From Limnomonas spitsbergensis (Eukaryota; Chlorophyta; Chlorophyceae; Chlamydomonadales): a DNA stretch of 64,000 bases. Shown in pieces: positions 24,001-32,820 of this stretch. The first letter of the stretch is position 1; each line of letters begins with the position of its first letter. Under the pieces are notes generated by a model. That model was given only the letters and a program-made list of their open reading frames with translations. It was not told the origin of the DNA and did not search any database. Made by a program: the position numbers and the translations under genes. Where the stretch lies: positions 2,170,001-2,234,000 of the forward strand of contig JAYJMM010000039.1 of NCBI GenBank assembly GCA_037349105.1. The letters run 5' to 3'.

Positions 24001-27000
24001 AACTTCCCACTCATTTCCTCACCCAAGTTCCCACCCGGCTTACCACTAATTTCCCACTCATTTCCTCACCCAAGTTCCCACCCGGCTTACCACTAATTTC
24101 CCACTCATTTCCTCACCCAAGTTCCCACCCGGCTTACCACTAATTTCCCACTCATTTCCTCACCCAAGTTCCCACCCGGCTTACCACTAATTTCCCACTC
24201 ATTTCCTCACCCAAGTTCCCACCCGGCTTACCACTAATTTCCCACTCATTTCCTCACCCAAGTTCCCACCCGGCTTACCACTAATTTCCCACTAATTTCT
24301 TTACCCGAGTTCCTACCCAGTCACATATTTCATTGTGCGTCCATATCCCATCATGGATTATCTCAGCAGCGCTGCGTGTAGAAAAGCAAATAGACATGGG
24401 GAGAAAGCCTGAGGAGCACATCGCCCTCCTGGCCAACGAGTGACTACGTGCCTCAACCCCTGCGTGCCCCAACCCATGTATACCTCAACCCATGTGTACC
24501 TCACCCCATAAGTACATCAACCTTTGTGTACATCAACCCATGTGTACATCAGGCAATGTGTACATCAAGCAATGCGTACATCAGGCAGTATGTACATCAA
24601 ATCCAATGTATCTCAACCCCTGGGTACATCAAACCGTGTGTGCCTCAGGCAAAATGTACCTCGACCCATGTATACCTCAACCCATGTGTACCACAACACA
24701 TATGTACCTCAGCCCATGTGTACATCAACCAATTTCTACATCAACCTGTGTTTACATCAGCCCATGTGTACCACAACCCTTTTGTATCTCAAACCATGTT
24801 TACCTTGACTCATGTGTACATCGACCCCTGTGTACATCAGCCCATGTGTATATCGACCCACATTTACCTCAACACGTGTGTACATCGACCCATGTGTATA
24901 TCAACACATGTGTGCATCAACACATGCGTTCAGCTACTCATGTGTACATCAATCCATGTGCACAGCTACTCATGTGTACATCAATCCATGTGCACAGCTA
25001 CCCATGTGTACATCTATCCATGTGCACAGCTACCCATGTGTACATCTATCCATGTGCACAGCTACTCATGTGTACATCAATCCATGTGCACAGCTACCCA
25101 TGTGTACATCTATCCATGTGCACAGCTACCCATGTGTACATCTATCCATGTGCACAGCTACTCATGTGTACATCTATCCATGTGTACATGAATCCATGTG
25201 TACAGCTAAACCTGTGTGCAACAACCCATGTGTACATCTATCCATATGCACAGCTACTCATGTGTACATCTATCAATGTGCACAGCTACTCATGTGTACA
25301 TCTATCCATGTGTACATTAATCCATGTGTACAGCTAAACCTGTGTACAGCTACCCATGTGTACATCTATCCATGTGCACAGCTACTCATGTGTACATCTA
25401 TCCATGTGTACATCAATCCATGTGCACAGCTACCCATGTGTACATCTATCCATGTGTACATGAATCCATGTGTACAGCTAAACCTGTGTACAACAACCCA
25501 TGTGTACATCGACCCATCCATGCCTCACCAGTTCTGTGCCGCCACATGTTGCAGGATTTGGATCCAAGAGTAAAGGATGTTGTCAAAGCTGCGGTAGGCG
25601 CCAACGTCGGGGTTACGAAACGGAACGCAGAAGAGCCCGCCGGGATAATTGGGGTCGTTGGGGTTATCTGACGGCAACCAAGGACACGCGTAGCCCCAGC
25701 TAACACCTCCAACGTAGCTGAAAGGGGAGGCTACGGGCGTACCGCTGGAGTTGTCCCAGGATTCAGAGGCGCCCATGGGACCTCGGCACACCTGGTCCGT
25801 GTCGATGACTGCGTACGTCACGTTCTGCGTGGACATGAAGCATGCGGGAGAGGGTCTGCCAGATATAGGCTGAAGGGATTAAGGGTTCACGATTTAGGGT
25901 TTAAACCACTTTTACGATTTAGGGTTTGACAGTCTGGCAACACCTGGTTTAAATCATAATTTGGACCCTAAACCCTAAATTCGGGCTCAGGCCTGTTTAC
26001 CTGTTGTATTTGAAGCATCGGGCCCTAGTGGGGAGCGGATGCAACAGGAGGTGGACAGGTGGTGCTCGGGATGCAGTCACACACCCTTGAGCTTCCAACA
26101 CCCCTCACGACCCACAGTTTCAACATGTGTCGCTGTATGTGGACTCCTTAGGGACAGACAGTCAGCTGGATACCGTCACCAGCTGCTGCATGTGATGCCT
26201 CGAGGCACACGAGTGCTGTATTCTTATTAGCATATGCACCAAACCACCATTGGGGAGCAAGCGGGGTGCCACCACCAGGCCAAGTTGCGGACGACATCAT
26301 GACCAGCAGGTGGTCTTCGCAACAGGGCATGCTGCACCTGCTCCCCCTGGCCGCAGGCCAGACTACACCGGAAGTGACAAAAACAGATAACGCTAGAGGA
26401 CAATGGCTTCCCCTGTTCAGCTTCAGCCCTGGGGCGGCACCGAGGGCCGCACCTGCACCAGAGCCACCCCATTCGACAGCTCAGAGAGCGCATCGCCAAA
26501 GTCGGGCGCTCCGCATCGGTTGACGTACTTGCCCTTGAACAGCTCCACGCAGGCAATGCCGAAGATGGCAAAGTAGAACATGGCCAGGATTACAACATCT
26601 CCTAGCATCGGCAGGGACTGTACCAGGCAAGCCACAATGACCTGCAAGGGGGATAAGCCAGGTGGCGAGGGTGGGTGAAAGGGTTTAAATAGGAGCTAGT
26701 GTGGGGACTGCACCAGGGTCTGGCCCTGAGGCTGGGGTTAGGACTGCTGCTGGGGTTGAGACTGTAGCAGGCAAGCCACAATGACCTGCAAGGGGGATAA
26801 GCCAGGTGGCGAGGGTGGGTGAATGGGTTTGAATAGGAGCTAGTGTGGGGAATGCAAAAGGGGTTGGGCCTGAAGCTTGGGTTGGGACTACAGCCAGGGT
26901 ATACAGCCGGGGTATACAGCCGGGGTATACAGCCGGGTATACAGCCGGGTATACAGCCGGGGTATACAGCCGGGTATACAGACTATACCAGGCACACCAC

Positions 27001-28651
27001 AATGACCTGCAAGGGGGCAGGGAAACGGACAGGCGGCGAGGCAGGGCTTCATCAGCAGCTAGGGTTGGGACTGAATCTGGGGATGGACCTTAAGCTAGGG
27101 TGGGGTTTGCAGCTGGGGTTGGGCCTGTAGCTATGGGTTTGGGACTGACATGATCACATGATGCATTTATCACAGCCTGCATTTCCATCTCGAGGGACTG
27201 GGTTTTGGTGACAGCCCATAGGCCGCCCTCTGTACCCCCGGAATTCACCCCGGCCTCGGTCGGCTTTTCCTCTCCCAAAAAACCCACCTTGAGAGACTCG
27301 ATTTTGGTGACTGCTCTCAGGGGCCTCAGCGCTCTGAAGCAGCGGATGAAGGTGTAGTTTCCGACGGACGTAAGTTCAAGGATGCCCATGCAGACCACAA
27401 GGAAATCCAGGATGTTCCATCCTGGTCACCAGAAAAAAGTTAGCAGGGAGTACCGTATGTTGGCAGGGGACATGTCAACGGGGAATATGTTGGCAGGGAG
27501 TATGTCATCGGGAGTTTGTCAACAGAGGCAGTGTTCGTGTTTGTGCGTGCCAGATCACCCTTTGGGTGGCCGCCTGGCGGCCACCAAAGGTCCGATGGGT
27601 ACCGAGCTTTACAGCCAGTGGCCCAAGCAGAACAGCTTGCTGAATCAAGCCCCTCAACCATGGGCCGTAATGTGGCTTAAGTACAGCTGAAGCACTCTTG
27701 GATCAGGTGGATGGATGACCCCAGAAGACTCGCTGACAGAGACTTGAAAGTGGAGGTCTGATGACAGCCAGTGTGGAGGAGGATACCCCTACCCTGCATG
27801 GTTGTGTTCAGGTCGCAGATCTATGGTGCACGAGCCTTGGGACATAATGCATGGTGACATGGTGGGATGCATGAGTTGTATGGCGCCACGGTGATGCATG
27901 GTTTGCATGACGGCAATGTGCTGCATGGCTGGCATGCAGCATGGTGATGCATGGGTGCCCTGATGCCACGGTGGCGCATGAGAGCCACCGCAACATAGTA
28001 ATGTATGGGTGCCATGTCTGGCTGTACGTATGCCCATGCGGTGTAGGGGTCCCTGATGAGAGGGTTGTTGCATGCAGCTCTCTCACCATCCCGAAGATAG
28101 GTGTGCTTGCCGAAAAGAAATCCCAGTGCAATGATTTTGCACGCTGCTTCGAAGCAGAAGATGGCCACGAAAACGTAGTTGGACTGGGCCAGTGCTATTC
28201 CCAGCTTGGACTCATCAAACCCAGGCTTGTTCGATGCCATGGCTAGGGTGACGCAGTTGGCCAGGATGGCCGTCAGCATGGCCCAGTCGAATAGCTTCCA
28301 TCTGACAAGGCGAATGAACTGCTTGCGGAAGGCGTTGTTTATTGCCAGCAAGATGAGAGCCTTGGGGGCTAACTCGTATGCGCTTACGACCTAGTGCCAA
28401 CACAATGCGCGTTCAGGACAGTGACCCAGGGCGAAGAAAGAAATAAACATGACGTAAGATTCCCGTTAGCGCACCTCCCAAGGATGAAAAGTCCCCGCAT
28501 CTATTAAATACAGATAGGTATCATGCAATCTCCGCTTGAAGCCAAAGTCCACGAGTGTCTCAGATGAATTGGCTGGGCGCACAGGATGACCAATGGTGAT
28601 GCCTTTCGAGTTGGAAGCCTTCACAGGCTCGCCAATGCTTTCATGGCCCAT
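1..28651 (-). CDS. Four-domain voltage-gated cation channel alpha subunit (Cav/Nav superfamily), 26 exons, C-terminus cut by window edge
   Basis: Plasma- or flagellar-membrane pore protein; the family opens on depolarisation and passes Ca2+ or Na+. Exons, high to low: 28651-28475, 28390-28087, 27421-27288, 26641-26453 (end could be 26459), 25869-25529, 21350-21175, 20778-20529, 19747-19456, 19061-18975, 18314-18174, 15115-14966, 14036-13807, 13238-12965, 12306-11641, 10935-10777, 9598-9423, 9114-8869, 8136-7977, 7152-6979, 6396-6049, 5180-5133, 4257-4066, 3153-3050, 2512-2323, 972-917, 88-1. All introns are GT-AG and all phases agree, giving 1,784 codons. There are four repeats of S1-S6. S4 charges are seen as FRALRPLRAVTK (I), FRAFRLLRIFRLAR (II), LRAMRAMRALRPVR (III) and FRVLRVLRIIKLVPK (IV). 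The III-IV linker carries MTEEQ, as in animal Nav. Filter residues are Q380, D759, E1389, E1678. The start ATG follows an in-frame TAG. Closest resemblance is to Cav (domain II SVFR..RLLRIF..W.SL). The ion passed is not known. Confidence 0.93.
120..345. repeat. 31-bp array next to the last channel exon's 3' splice site
   Basis: Units of type GACAAGATGGACACAGCTCA. Decayed copies of the acceptor (minus strand TGTGCATGCAG/GAT) recur near 95 and 312, so the array appears to have grown from the 3' splice site of the S6 exon. Confidence 0.75.
1003..1745. repeat. 48-bp minisatellite, about 15 copies
   Basis: Unit GGGGAGTCTCAGTGACTGAT followed by GGGTCAGTTTGCATGGGGCT and GGCCGCAT, with 1-2-nt indels. 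It sits about 30 nt upstream (in transcript sense) of the 56-nt S6 exon at 972-917. No link to exon sequence is visible. Confidence 0.9.
1886..2110. repeat. Three decayed copies of a roughly 80-bp unit
   Basis: Copies start near 1,888, 1,971 and 2,050 with GATCTGAGATCT-type sequence and end in GGCCTCGTGA-like sequence. They lie in the intron between the domain IV filter exon and the S6 exon. Confidence 0.6.
2195..2330. repeat. Donor copies in a CA/TG-rich tract
   Basis: On the minus strand the exon end GATGGACAG/GT (2,323) recurs as CATGGATAG/GTGTG near 2,275 and GATGGACAG/GTGTG near 2,203, inside a TG-rich tract. Confidence 0.6.
3130..3360. repeat. Three copies of the domain IV S5-end exon's 3' splice site
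   Basis: The real acceptor (minus strand CTGCTCTAG/GCGATCATCGGC at 3,153) is followed upstream by copies near 3,242 (GCTTTAG/GCAATCATCGGC) and 3,342 (GGCAATCATCAGC), with a spacing of about 95 bp. Confidence 0.85.
3365..4066. repeat. 79-bp array made of the S5 exon end and its 5' splice site
   Basis: About nine units with a 79-bp period. Each carries the last roughly 55 nt of the 4257-4066 exon (SMPVLLNVAIVLLLF-like coding) and a TATGTGAGTGG donor. 79 is not a multiple of three, so units fall out of frame. Confidence 0.95.
4485..5130. repeat. 55-60-bp array with a perfect 18-bp palindrome, plus copies of the S3 exon end
   Basis: About nine units contain GTGTGAACATGTTCACAC or its 16-bp core, which is its own reverse complement. 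At about 4,845-4,880 and 5,035-5,070 the minus strand repeats the end of the 48-nt S3 exon with its GTAAGC donor. Confidence 0.9.
5585..6048. repeat. 21-bp array of 5' splice-site-like units after the domain IV S2 exon
   Basis: On the minus strand each unit reads like TACTTCAGGGTGAGG, a copy of the exon end TACTTCAAG/GTGCGG. About 16 units; the 21-nt period keeps the frame. Confidence 0.92.
6484..6700. repeat. 33-bp minisatellite, six to seven copies
   Basis: Unit GGAAGCTGCATGGAAGCTAT plus TCCAGGGTTGATT, in the intron before the III-IV linker exon. Confidence 0.9.
6785..7012. repeat. Two extra copies of the domain III S6 exon end and donor
   Basis: Minus-strand copies of the exon end coding LNMVIGVSINE, with its GAG/GTAAGG donor, lie at about 6,790-6,830 and 6,845-6,890, downstream of the true end at 6,979. 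The second copy has lost the donor G. Confidence 0.9.
7315..7660. repeat. Decayed array of about 80-110 bp with a poly-G run
   Basis: Repeats of GATGGTGGCAAAACAAACAC and AATAAGACACACACA, with a long G run near 7,494-7,512. It lies in the intron that separates the domain III pore helix from its filter. Confidence 0.7.
8160..8720. repeat. Array seeded by the 3' splice site of the domain III pore exon
   Basis: Units of about 100 bp share GGGAGAAAGAGGAGCCACCT and GAGAGGATAGC. Copies of the acceptor and first exon bases (AG/GTGCCAGGACAACGACGG) recur near 8,228, 8,560 and 8,690. Confidence 0.8.
8722..8885. repeat. Tandem copies of the domain III S5-turret exon end with telomere-like spacers
   Basis: Minus strand: the exon end ACATCAACAAGACATG/GTGAGG occurs four times in about 160 bp, separated by GGGTTTAAACCCT-like sequence. 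Confidence 0.93.
9590..9720. repeat. Duplicate of the domain III S3 exon's 3' splice site
   Basis: CATGATCTTCATCAGGGCCT with its flanking CTGCAG acceptor (minus strand) at 9,580-9,605 is repeated at 9,675-9,705. GGGTTTAAGG-type telomere-like repeats follow to about 9,890. Confidence 0.85.
9905..10365. repeat. 20-bp minisatellite, about 23 copies
   Basis: Unit GATCCATGCCTCCCGTTTGG with variants. All frames stay open because the unit has no stop codon, so the long open frames here are artefacts. Confidence 0.95.
11641..13238 (-). other. Channel II-III cytoplasmic linker exons with coding octapeptide repeat
   Basis: Two exons (13238-12965 and 12306-11641), residues about 825-1137. The first begins with an acidic patch (IDSDDSDSDDLP) and continues as soluble sequence. 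The second carries about nine tandem octapeptides of type SVAGARTS/PVAGARAV (roughly 11,805-12,030, a 24-nt coding minisatellite) rich in Ser and Arg, so probably disordered and phosphorylatable. It ends with LSSSSTFRRLLMK, which leads into domain III. The assigned 3' splice site CCGCAG/GAA fits phase 0. An alternative TTTCAG about 15 nt upstream breaks the frame. Confidence 0.82.
12645..12950. repeat. CACACACTCAGCCCAGC-type short array
   Basis: Variable 14-20-bp units of CACACACTCAGCCCAGCC between the two II-III linker exons. Confidence 0.85.
13980..14440. repeat. Four 125-bp copies of the domain II pore exon's 3' splice site and filter-coding start
   Basis: Each copy has a pyrimidine-rich tract, an AG acceptor and about 60 nt coding AMLSTFIIVTGDNWDSNMK (with T/I and I/T variants). 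Only the copy ending at 13,980 continues into S6 and a donor. Confidence 0.95.
15200..16885. repeat. 78-bp minisatellite, about 20 copies, open on both strands
   Basis: The period is 26 codons, so long open frames exist on both strands (602 codons on minus). Units resemble the acceptor and start of the exon at 15,115: 15,105-15,140 and 15,214-15,240 are intermediate copies (GAGCTGCGGGCGCAACAGAT versus AAGCTGTGGGCGCGAGAGAC). Confidence 0.93.
16990..17720. repeat. 63-bp array followed by a duplicated segment of about 165-185 bp
   Basis: Five to six units of type CCAAACATGCAAAGCATGTT with GTGTCTATACTGGCG and telomere-like CCCTAAACCC. Then CTCTCCAGGA...GTTGTATCGCG...GGCATCCCAGGC occurs twice. 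Confidence 0.8.
18600..18985. repeat. AATGAGCCCATGCTG repeats and a copy of the domain II S5 donor
   Basis: Short units such as GCTCTACTAATGAGCCCATG. The exon end with donor at 18,965-18,980 (GCGCCTCTCACCGTCATGC) recurs as GACGCCTCTCGCCGTCATGC near 18,876. Confidence 0.75.
19265..19500. repeat. Copies of the domain II S4 exon end and donor
   Basis: Minus-strand WTSLNRIIQ/GTGAGC at 19,456 is repeated in decayed form at about 19,420-19,445 and 19,275-19,300 (WTCLNQIIG/GTACG). Confidence 0.85.
20030..20560. repeat. Four to five copies of the domain II S1 exon end and donor, about 120-140-bp period
   Basis: Plus-strand AGTAATGGCCAATGTTATCG followed by CAGGACAATCATCGTGGTGG (exon end on minus) recurs near 20,045, 20,190, 20,320 and 20,460 with increasing decay. 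Confidence 0.9.
21420..21495. repeat. Partial copy of the domain I S6 exon start
   Basis: CACCAGGATACAGAGGCCAT and GGAGTTATACATAACGAATG repeat the first 40-50 nt of the exon at 21,350 and its acceptor, about 125 bp upstream in the transcript. Confidence 0.9.
21772..23052. repeat. 17-bp minisatellite, about 75 copies
   Basis: Unit TTTCCCACTCATCCCGG, very homogeneous (occasional CTGG for CCGG). Open in all plus frames, giving spurious open frames of 450-530 codons. Confidence 0.97.
23053..23960. repeat. 36-bp minisatellite, about 25 copies
   Basis: Unit TTTCCCACTCATTTCCTGAC plus ACGAGTTCCCACCCGG. It shares TTTCCCACTCAT with the preceding 17-bp array. Confidence 0.95.
23961..24310. repeat. 47-bp minisatellite, about seven copies
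   Basis: Unit TTCCCACTCATTTCCTCACC plus CAAGTTCCCACCCGGCTTAC and CACTAAT, a third-stage derivative of the two arrays before it. Confidence 0.95.
24455..25520. repeat. GTGTACATCAACCCAT-type array
   Basis: About 15-bp and compound 28-58-bp units of GTGTACATCTATCCAT and GTGCACAGCTACTCAT. It starts right after the donor of the domain I pore exon (25,529). Confidence 0.93.
26615..27015. repeat. Three copies of the domain I S5 exon's 3' splice site, with a GTATACAGCCGG array
   Basis: CAGGCAAGCCACAATGACCT with GCAAGGGGGATAAG (acceptor on minus) at 26,622, 26,767 and, decayed, 26,987. Between the last two, 26,893-26,985 holds seven to eight units of GGTATACAGCCGG. Confidence 0.92.
27185..27320. repeat. 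Copy of the domain I S4 exon end
   Basis: GAGGGACTGGGTTTTGGTGA near 27,192 repeats the exon end at 27,288-27,315 (GAGAGACTCGATTTTGGTGA). Confidence 0.75.
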
Positions 28652-31154
28652 TCTCGAGAGCTAAGAGACCACAATAAGTTCTTGGATTGACATGGTAGCT
28701 AAACGAGACCGACAGTGACGGTAGGGGCAAACCTCTAGGTTTGGAGTTTCAAATGTGAATGTGTCTTTCTTACACCGCATATACCGCACTGGAGACTAAG
28801 AAATCGAGCAAAAACACTATTCTATCAAAGACGGAAGTACGGCTGGCGTACGGCAAATTCAAGTACTTAAATAAACTCCAGGGTCACACTTTCAATTGTT
28901 CTCTTAAATGTTCGCGTCGTATCCCATTTCTGAGACAGCGACCCTACCAACTATCTTGATACCCCACTCCTTAAACAACTAGCAGTTCACACTGTCCAGA
29001 CTGCCTTTTCCATCCATCGTCTCCGACGTTTCCTTGAAAACTGTCCACCCGGCTGCCGGCCTGCATCTCCCCCTGTTATAACTGACCCGCCATAGCCCCT
29101 TTCCCCCTTAAGAGTATACAGACCGGGGCTTGGGCGTCTCGTCAACCTGTACTTCCCAAAATCCACGCCGCATCGGCGTTCGCTTTTATTTTCTTTCTCT
29201 CCATAAGACGGGACCGCTTCAGATGGCTTCAGACGAGCGACGCTTGGATGTTAAGGTAGGAGAGGCGAGCGCTGGGAGATCACGACAGGTGACGCCCATT
29301 ACACGTCCATTACACCCGATACGCGACCCCGCCTGAAATCCCACGCCCTCCACTTATAGCGAACCCTCTTGTAAATATGGTCATTCGCTCAGACCTAGAA
29401 TCATATAATGCCCAAAGTTCGGCTGGGGGGCCTGTTGCAGCAACTGGGCAAGCCCTGTTGCCATTGCATGGGGAACCAGACATAGGCCGGTTCAGGTTGG
29501 GACCACATCGGCCCAACAGCAGCTGCCTGGTAGTCCCCAAAATGTGGTTTGGCGCACACATAAGTAAACCCTGAATGGCAAATAGGCGTATAGCTCAGAT
29601 GCCATGCAGCCCACGCACCTCACATGGCCACATGTACTTCATGGGTAACGCAAAAGCAGTACGTCAGCTTGCGTGTTATGCCACTTTCCCTCTCCAAATT
29701 GCCCCCCTTGACTTTTTGTCAAGGCAGGCTTCAGGTGTGGCATCAGCCACAGACTCTGTGCCATAACTTGTGCAGCACACCGCCCCTTACCCCTGCAAGA
29801 TTTGCCAGGCTCCATCAGTGGGCCTCGATGGCAGTTAGTAAGTCCGACCCAACCTCAGACCCCAACCCCGAAGATTTTCCTAGCCCTGGTCCCTGCCCTT
29901 GGCCCCTGGACACCTAGCCCCATGTGAAAGAGGTTCTCACTGCTGTATGAGGTGTGTCATGCAGTTGCGATGATCTTGACCCCTCAAAATCGAGTTAGCT
30001 CTGCTCATGTCAACATGGTCCAATCCCACCCCCTGGGAGTACTCTGGGATTACTTTTGTTTCTCTACTTTGTTTTCCATTTAGCCCTTGTACCTTATTTG
30101 TTTTGTAACCAGACAATTGTACATCCTTGCGGCCGAGCCTTCTGTTCGTGAGGCCATACGATTAACATCCATTATGTCCTTGCCCTTACCCTTGCTCTTG
30201 CCCCTTGCCTTGTCTCGTGTAGCCCCTTGGTGTTGTGGTATGACTGAGGTCCACTCGTTCCTCCTTATTGGGAAATGAATGGCGGGGGAATGGACGTCCA
30301 GGCAGGCACGTTGGCTCTTGCCTTGTACCGCAGGCCATATAGGGGTGATCCTCCCCGTACTACCACCCCTGGCTGCCAAACCTTACCACTACACAATGTA
30401 CATCATCTATTAGCCTTATATAATGTTCATCTGTTGCTACGCTACGTCAAGGGAACGGCGTCTCCCCCTCGTTCACTGCTGTAACAGAGGTGGCACGTAA
30501 CCAGTGCCTTGCAAAGAGAGTTCGAGGTGGTAGCTAGGATACCATGCTTGCAACGAAGGTGGCTTGGGCCGTCTATATCCGGGATTCCGCTGAAGTGTGG
30601 CTAGGCATTGCTTCCTGTACTCCCAACTAGTGGCCTGTGGAATCCTGAAAACAAAAAAAATTGAAGTAACAGCTACCACGCCATTACGTGCGGTGCAGTC
30701 ACCCGACATGACATTCGGTCCCTTTGCTGGTAGTTGGAGGCAGGTAGGAGGCTAGGAGCATATCCGCGTACTCGGTGTCCCACGCATGCCTGCCTGCAGT
30801 CTCAGCAGCCAAACTCTTTGCCTCCAACCTGTAGGAAGAGGTTGCATGCAGCATGGCCAGGGGCTTGGTGCTTCCCGGTTCATAGGTTCCAGTTTTCATG
30901 GCAGTGCCCATGCTCTTGGACGACCCCTTGAGCGGCACAGAGGCGGAGAGGAGGGGTCTATCCATATCGTTATTGGAGTCCCTTAGGCCCAGGTTTGCAG
31001 TACTCCTCTGGGTACTGATCTGCTCGGTACTAATGACTTCCTTGCATCTCGACCAGGAGCTACCAGCGTGTATATTGCAATGTACATTGTGTCTCACACG
31101 TGTCCACTCCATTCTTTGCTCATGGCACGTTAGCAGTAATGACCCTGCCCACTT
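28652..31154. other. Intergenic region upstream of the channel gene
   Basis: No gene is supported. Small open frames on the minus strand at 30,080-30,379 and 30,699-31,277 (192 codons, Ser/Lys-rich) have no recognisable domain and sit in transposon-like debris. The channel promoter should lie just above 28,651; no convincing TATA box is seen. Confidence 0.5.
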
Positions 31155-32253
31155 TTGCTCAAATATCTTCCGGATCCCTCTCCGGTTACAGCTACACTCC
31201 TTGATCGCCCTGCCCACCATAATCCCGTCTGCACTTACAGAAGGCTCCTCAATAAGATGCAGTCCAACCTGCTTCAACGTTTGCGCCAGGCTGCGGGGCT
31301 ACCCGCATCAGCTGCCAGCGGGGGGGTCCTGCGGGAACTGCAGATCAAGCCATTACAGCAAGACTGGTGGACCCATATCCTCCGCTTCTAAAAAGCAGCA
31401 GTGGCACCGGCAGCACAGCAAGATAGCCCTCTAATGGCTCAGGCCATAACAGCTGATATGCAGCTTGCAGTCACCCAGGGCACTGGAGGATGCACCTGGT
31501 GCTCTGATCTGCTGGGGGCACTGGAAAAGCTGGAGCGGGGGGCAGCCGCCCCCAAACTGCGCAATGCAGCAGCTGACCTATAGAGCCTACCAGTCACAGA
31601 GGTATTGGCATTCGTTGACGCAGCTTACGAGCAGGCACAGCTCGAGGCAAGTGGCAGCGGGGGAACCCCAGGGACCCTACCACTGAGCACAGGTCTGAGG
31701 AGACCTACCGCGCCTGGTTTCATACCACAGCGGGCGCTGTGCTGGCGCAAGCCAGGAGCCAAACTAGCACGAGGGAGTGTGCTTGTGTGTGCACAAATAT
31801 GTGACTGCGGCATGGCGCGATCAGCACGGCTGACATCAGAGGACGGCGCAGCGGTCAGCGGCAAGAGGCACGTTCTTGCCAACGAAGCTGGTCAAGGGGT
31901 GATAGCAAGCATGTAGAGGATGCACTACTTTCCAGCCTTTTGTTTTGTCCCTTTACTTTATTCCCCACTTATTCTCCTTTCTTTTGTCCTGCGCCCTTGT
32001 GTTTGTTTTCATCTTTCCTCCCAACTCTTCAGTTAGGCGCCCACGCAGCCGAGCTTTTTTTAGCAGGGCCCAGAGGTGTAACTCCATTGACTACATGCTT
32101 GCTTCCAATGCCCTAGTGTCAGAGAGCAGTCACTGGAGCGGGGGTGGGCTGGTCCCCTGGACGGTGCCACGAACTTCCACCAGATTGACCAGGCCGAGCA
32201 GGGGTGGGATGTGCTTGCTTTTGTAGACGCTGTTGTAGGCATTGTTGAGGGCT
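31155..32253 (+). mobile_element. Degenerate LINE-type retroelement remnant
   Basis: Broken reading frames contain RLRQAAGLPASAASGGVL, RELQIKPLQQDWW and THILRF. This resembles the segment following the reverse transcriptase core in algal non-LTR elements (RELGVxPLQ..WW...RFWN), but here it is interrupted by stops. A second fragment at about 32,180-32,253 reads AEQGWDVLAFVDAVVGIVEG and then a stop, which looks like an ORF C-terminus. No intact catalytic motif (YADD) or endonuclease is visible. The family assignment is from memory of such elements and is tentative. Confidence 0.4.
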
Positions 32254-32820
32254 AGTTGCTCGAGGGGTTAGGCATCGGACTTGTTTGCCTTCCCGACATT
32301 TCCTTTTCTTCCATCCCCCCCCCTCTCTCTAATAGTTTCCTCCTTTCTCCCTTCTGAACAGTTGGTCGCGGCCGAGCCTTCCTTTTGGACCCGCTGTTGT
32401 AGGCTTTGTTGCGGGCTAGTTGCTCGAGGGATGAGGTGGCGCACCTGTTTGCCTTTTCTTTGTTCCTATATTTCTCCCCTCTTCCTTTTAGTTTCTTCCT
32501 TTTCTACCTTATGAACACTTGGGGGCCCGCGCGGCCGAGCATGCTTGTGCATGGCTCAGAGGTGTAACGTCATTGACTTACGGACGTCACTGGGGTATCT
32601 CTGCCCCAATCCATCCGTCTGTATAATATAATCTGAACGACACCACACTTTTCACCTTGAAGCGTTGCATCTTACTCATGCCTGCCTTTGCTTTTGTTCC
32701 TTCCCCCCCCTCTTCCTATACCTTTCGCATTTTTTTCCATCTGAACACTTGGGCGCCCACGCGGCCAAGCCTTTTTGTGCATGGACCAGAGGTGTGGCGT
32801 CATTGACTTTGCACTTAAAT
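32020..32820 (+). repeat. Tandem 3'-end repeats with a conserved motif of about 60 bp
   Basis: Four copies (near 32,036, 32,362, 32,518 and 32,748) of a block running from a CT-rich stretch and GAACACTTGG through GCGCCCACGCGGCCGAGC to AGGTGTAACGTCATTGAC. Between the first two copies, GCTGTTGTAGGC and GGGCTAGTTGCTCGAGGG are also repeated. This looks like the tandemly repeated 3' tail of the retroelement remnant upstream. Confidence 0.7.

Larger units (their letters stand above)
21175..28390 (-). other. Channel domain I exons (S1-S6)
   Basis: Residues about 60-440. The first of these exons has a Cav-like entry (KALILLAINNAFRKQFIR), S1, S2 and the turn HTYLRDG; the next has S3 (NILDFLVVCMGILEL) and S4; the next has S5 (DVVILAMFYFAIFGIACVEL). 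A 341-nt exon holds a Cys-rich extracellular turret with N-glycosylation sequons (NVT, NSS) and the pore helix FDNILYSWIQILQ. The filter AAQNW is split inside the Trp codon by the 25529/21350 intron, after which WSFIMYNSM and S6 (LLIGSYLIVNLTLAVIF) follow. The 4.2-kb intron inside the filter is filled with four different tandem arrays. In the filter, Gln stands where Cav has Glu. Confidence 0.9.

Noticed and set aside
23036..24096. 306-codon and 230-codon frames with SCQEMSGKPGGN-like repeats
   Set aside because: 36-bp repeat artefact; no start context, no domain.
24448..25671. Frames of 247-281 codons rich in CTSTHVYI
   Set aside because: Array of GTGTACATC-type units in the filter intron.
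30699..31277. 192-codon minus-strand gene
   Set aside because: No recognisable domain, sits in transposon debris, and no splice or promoter support.
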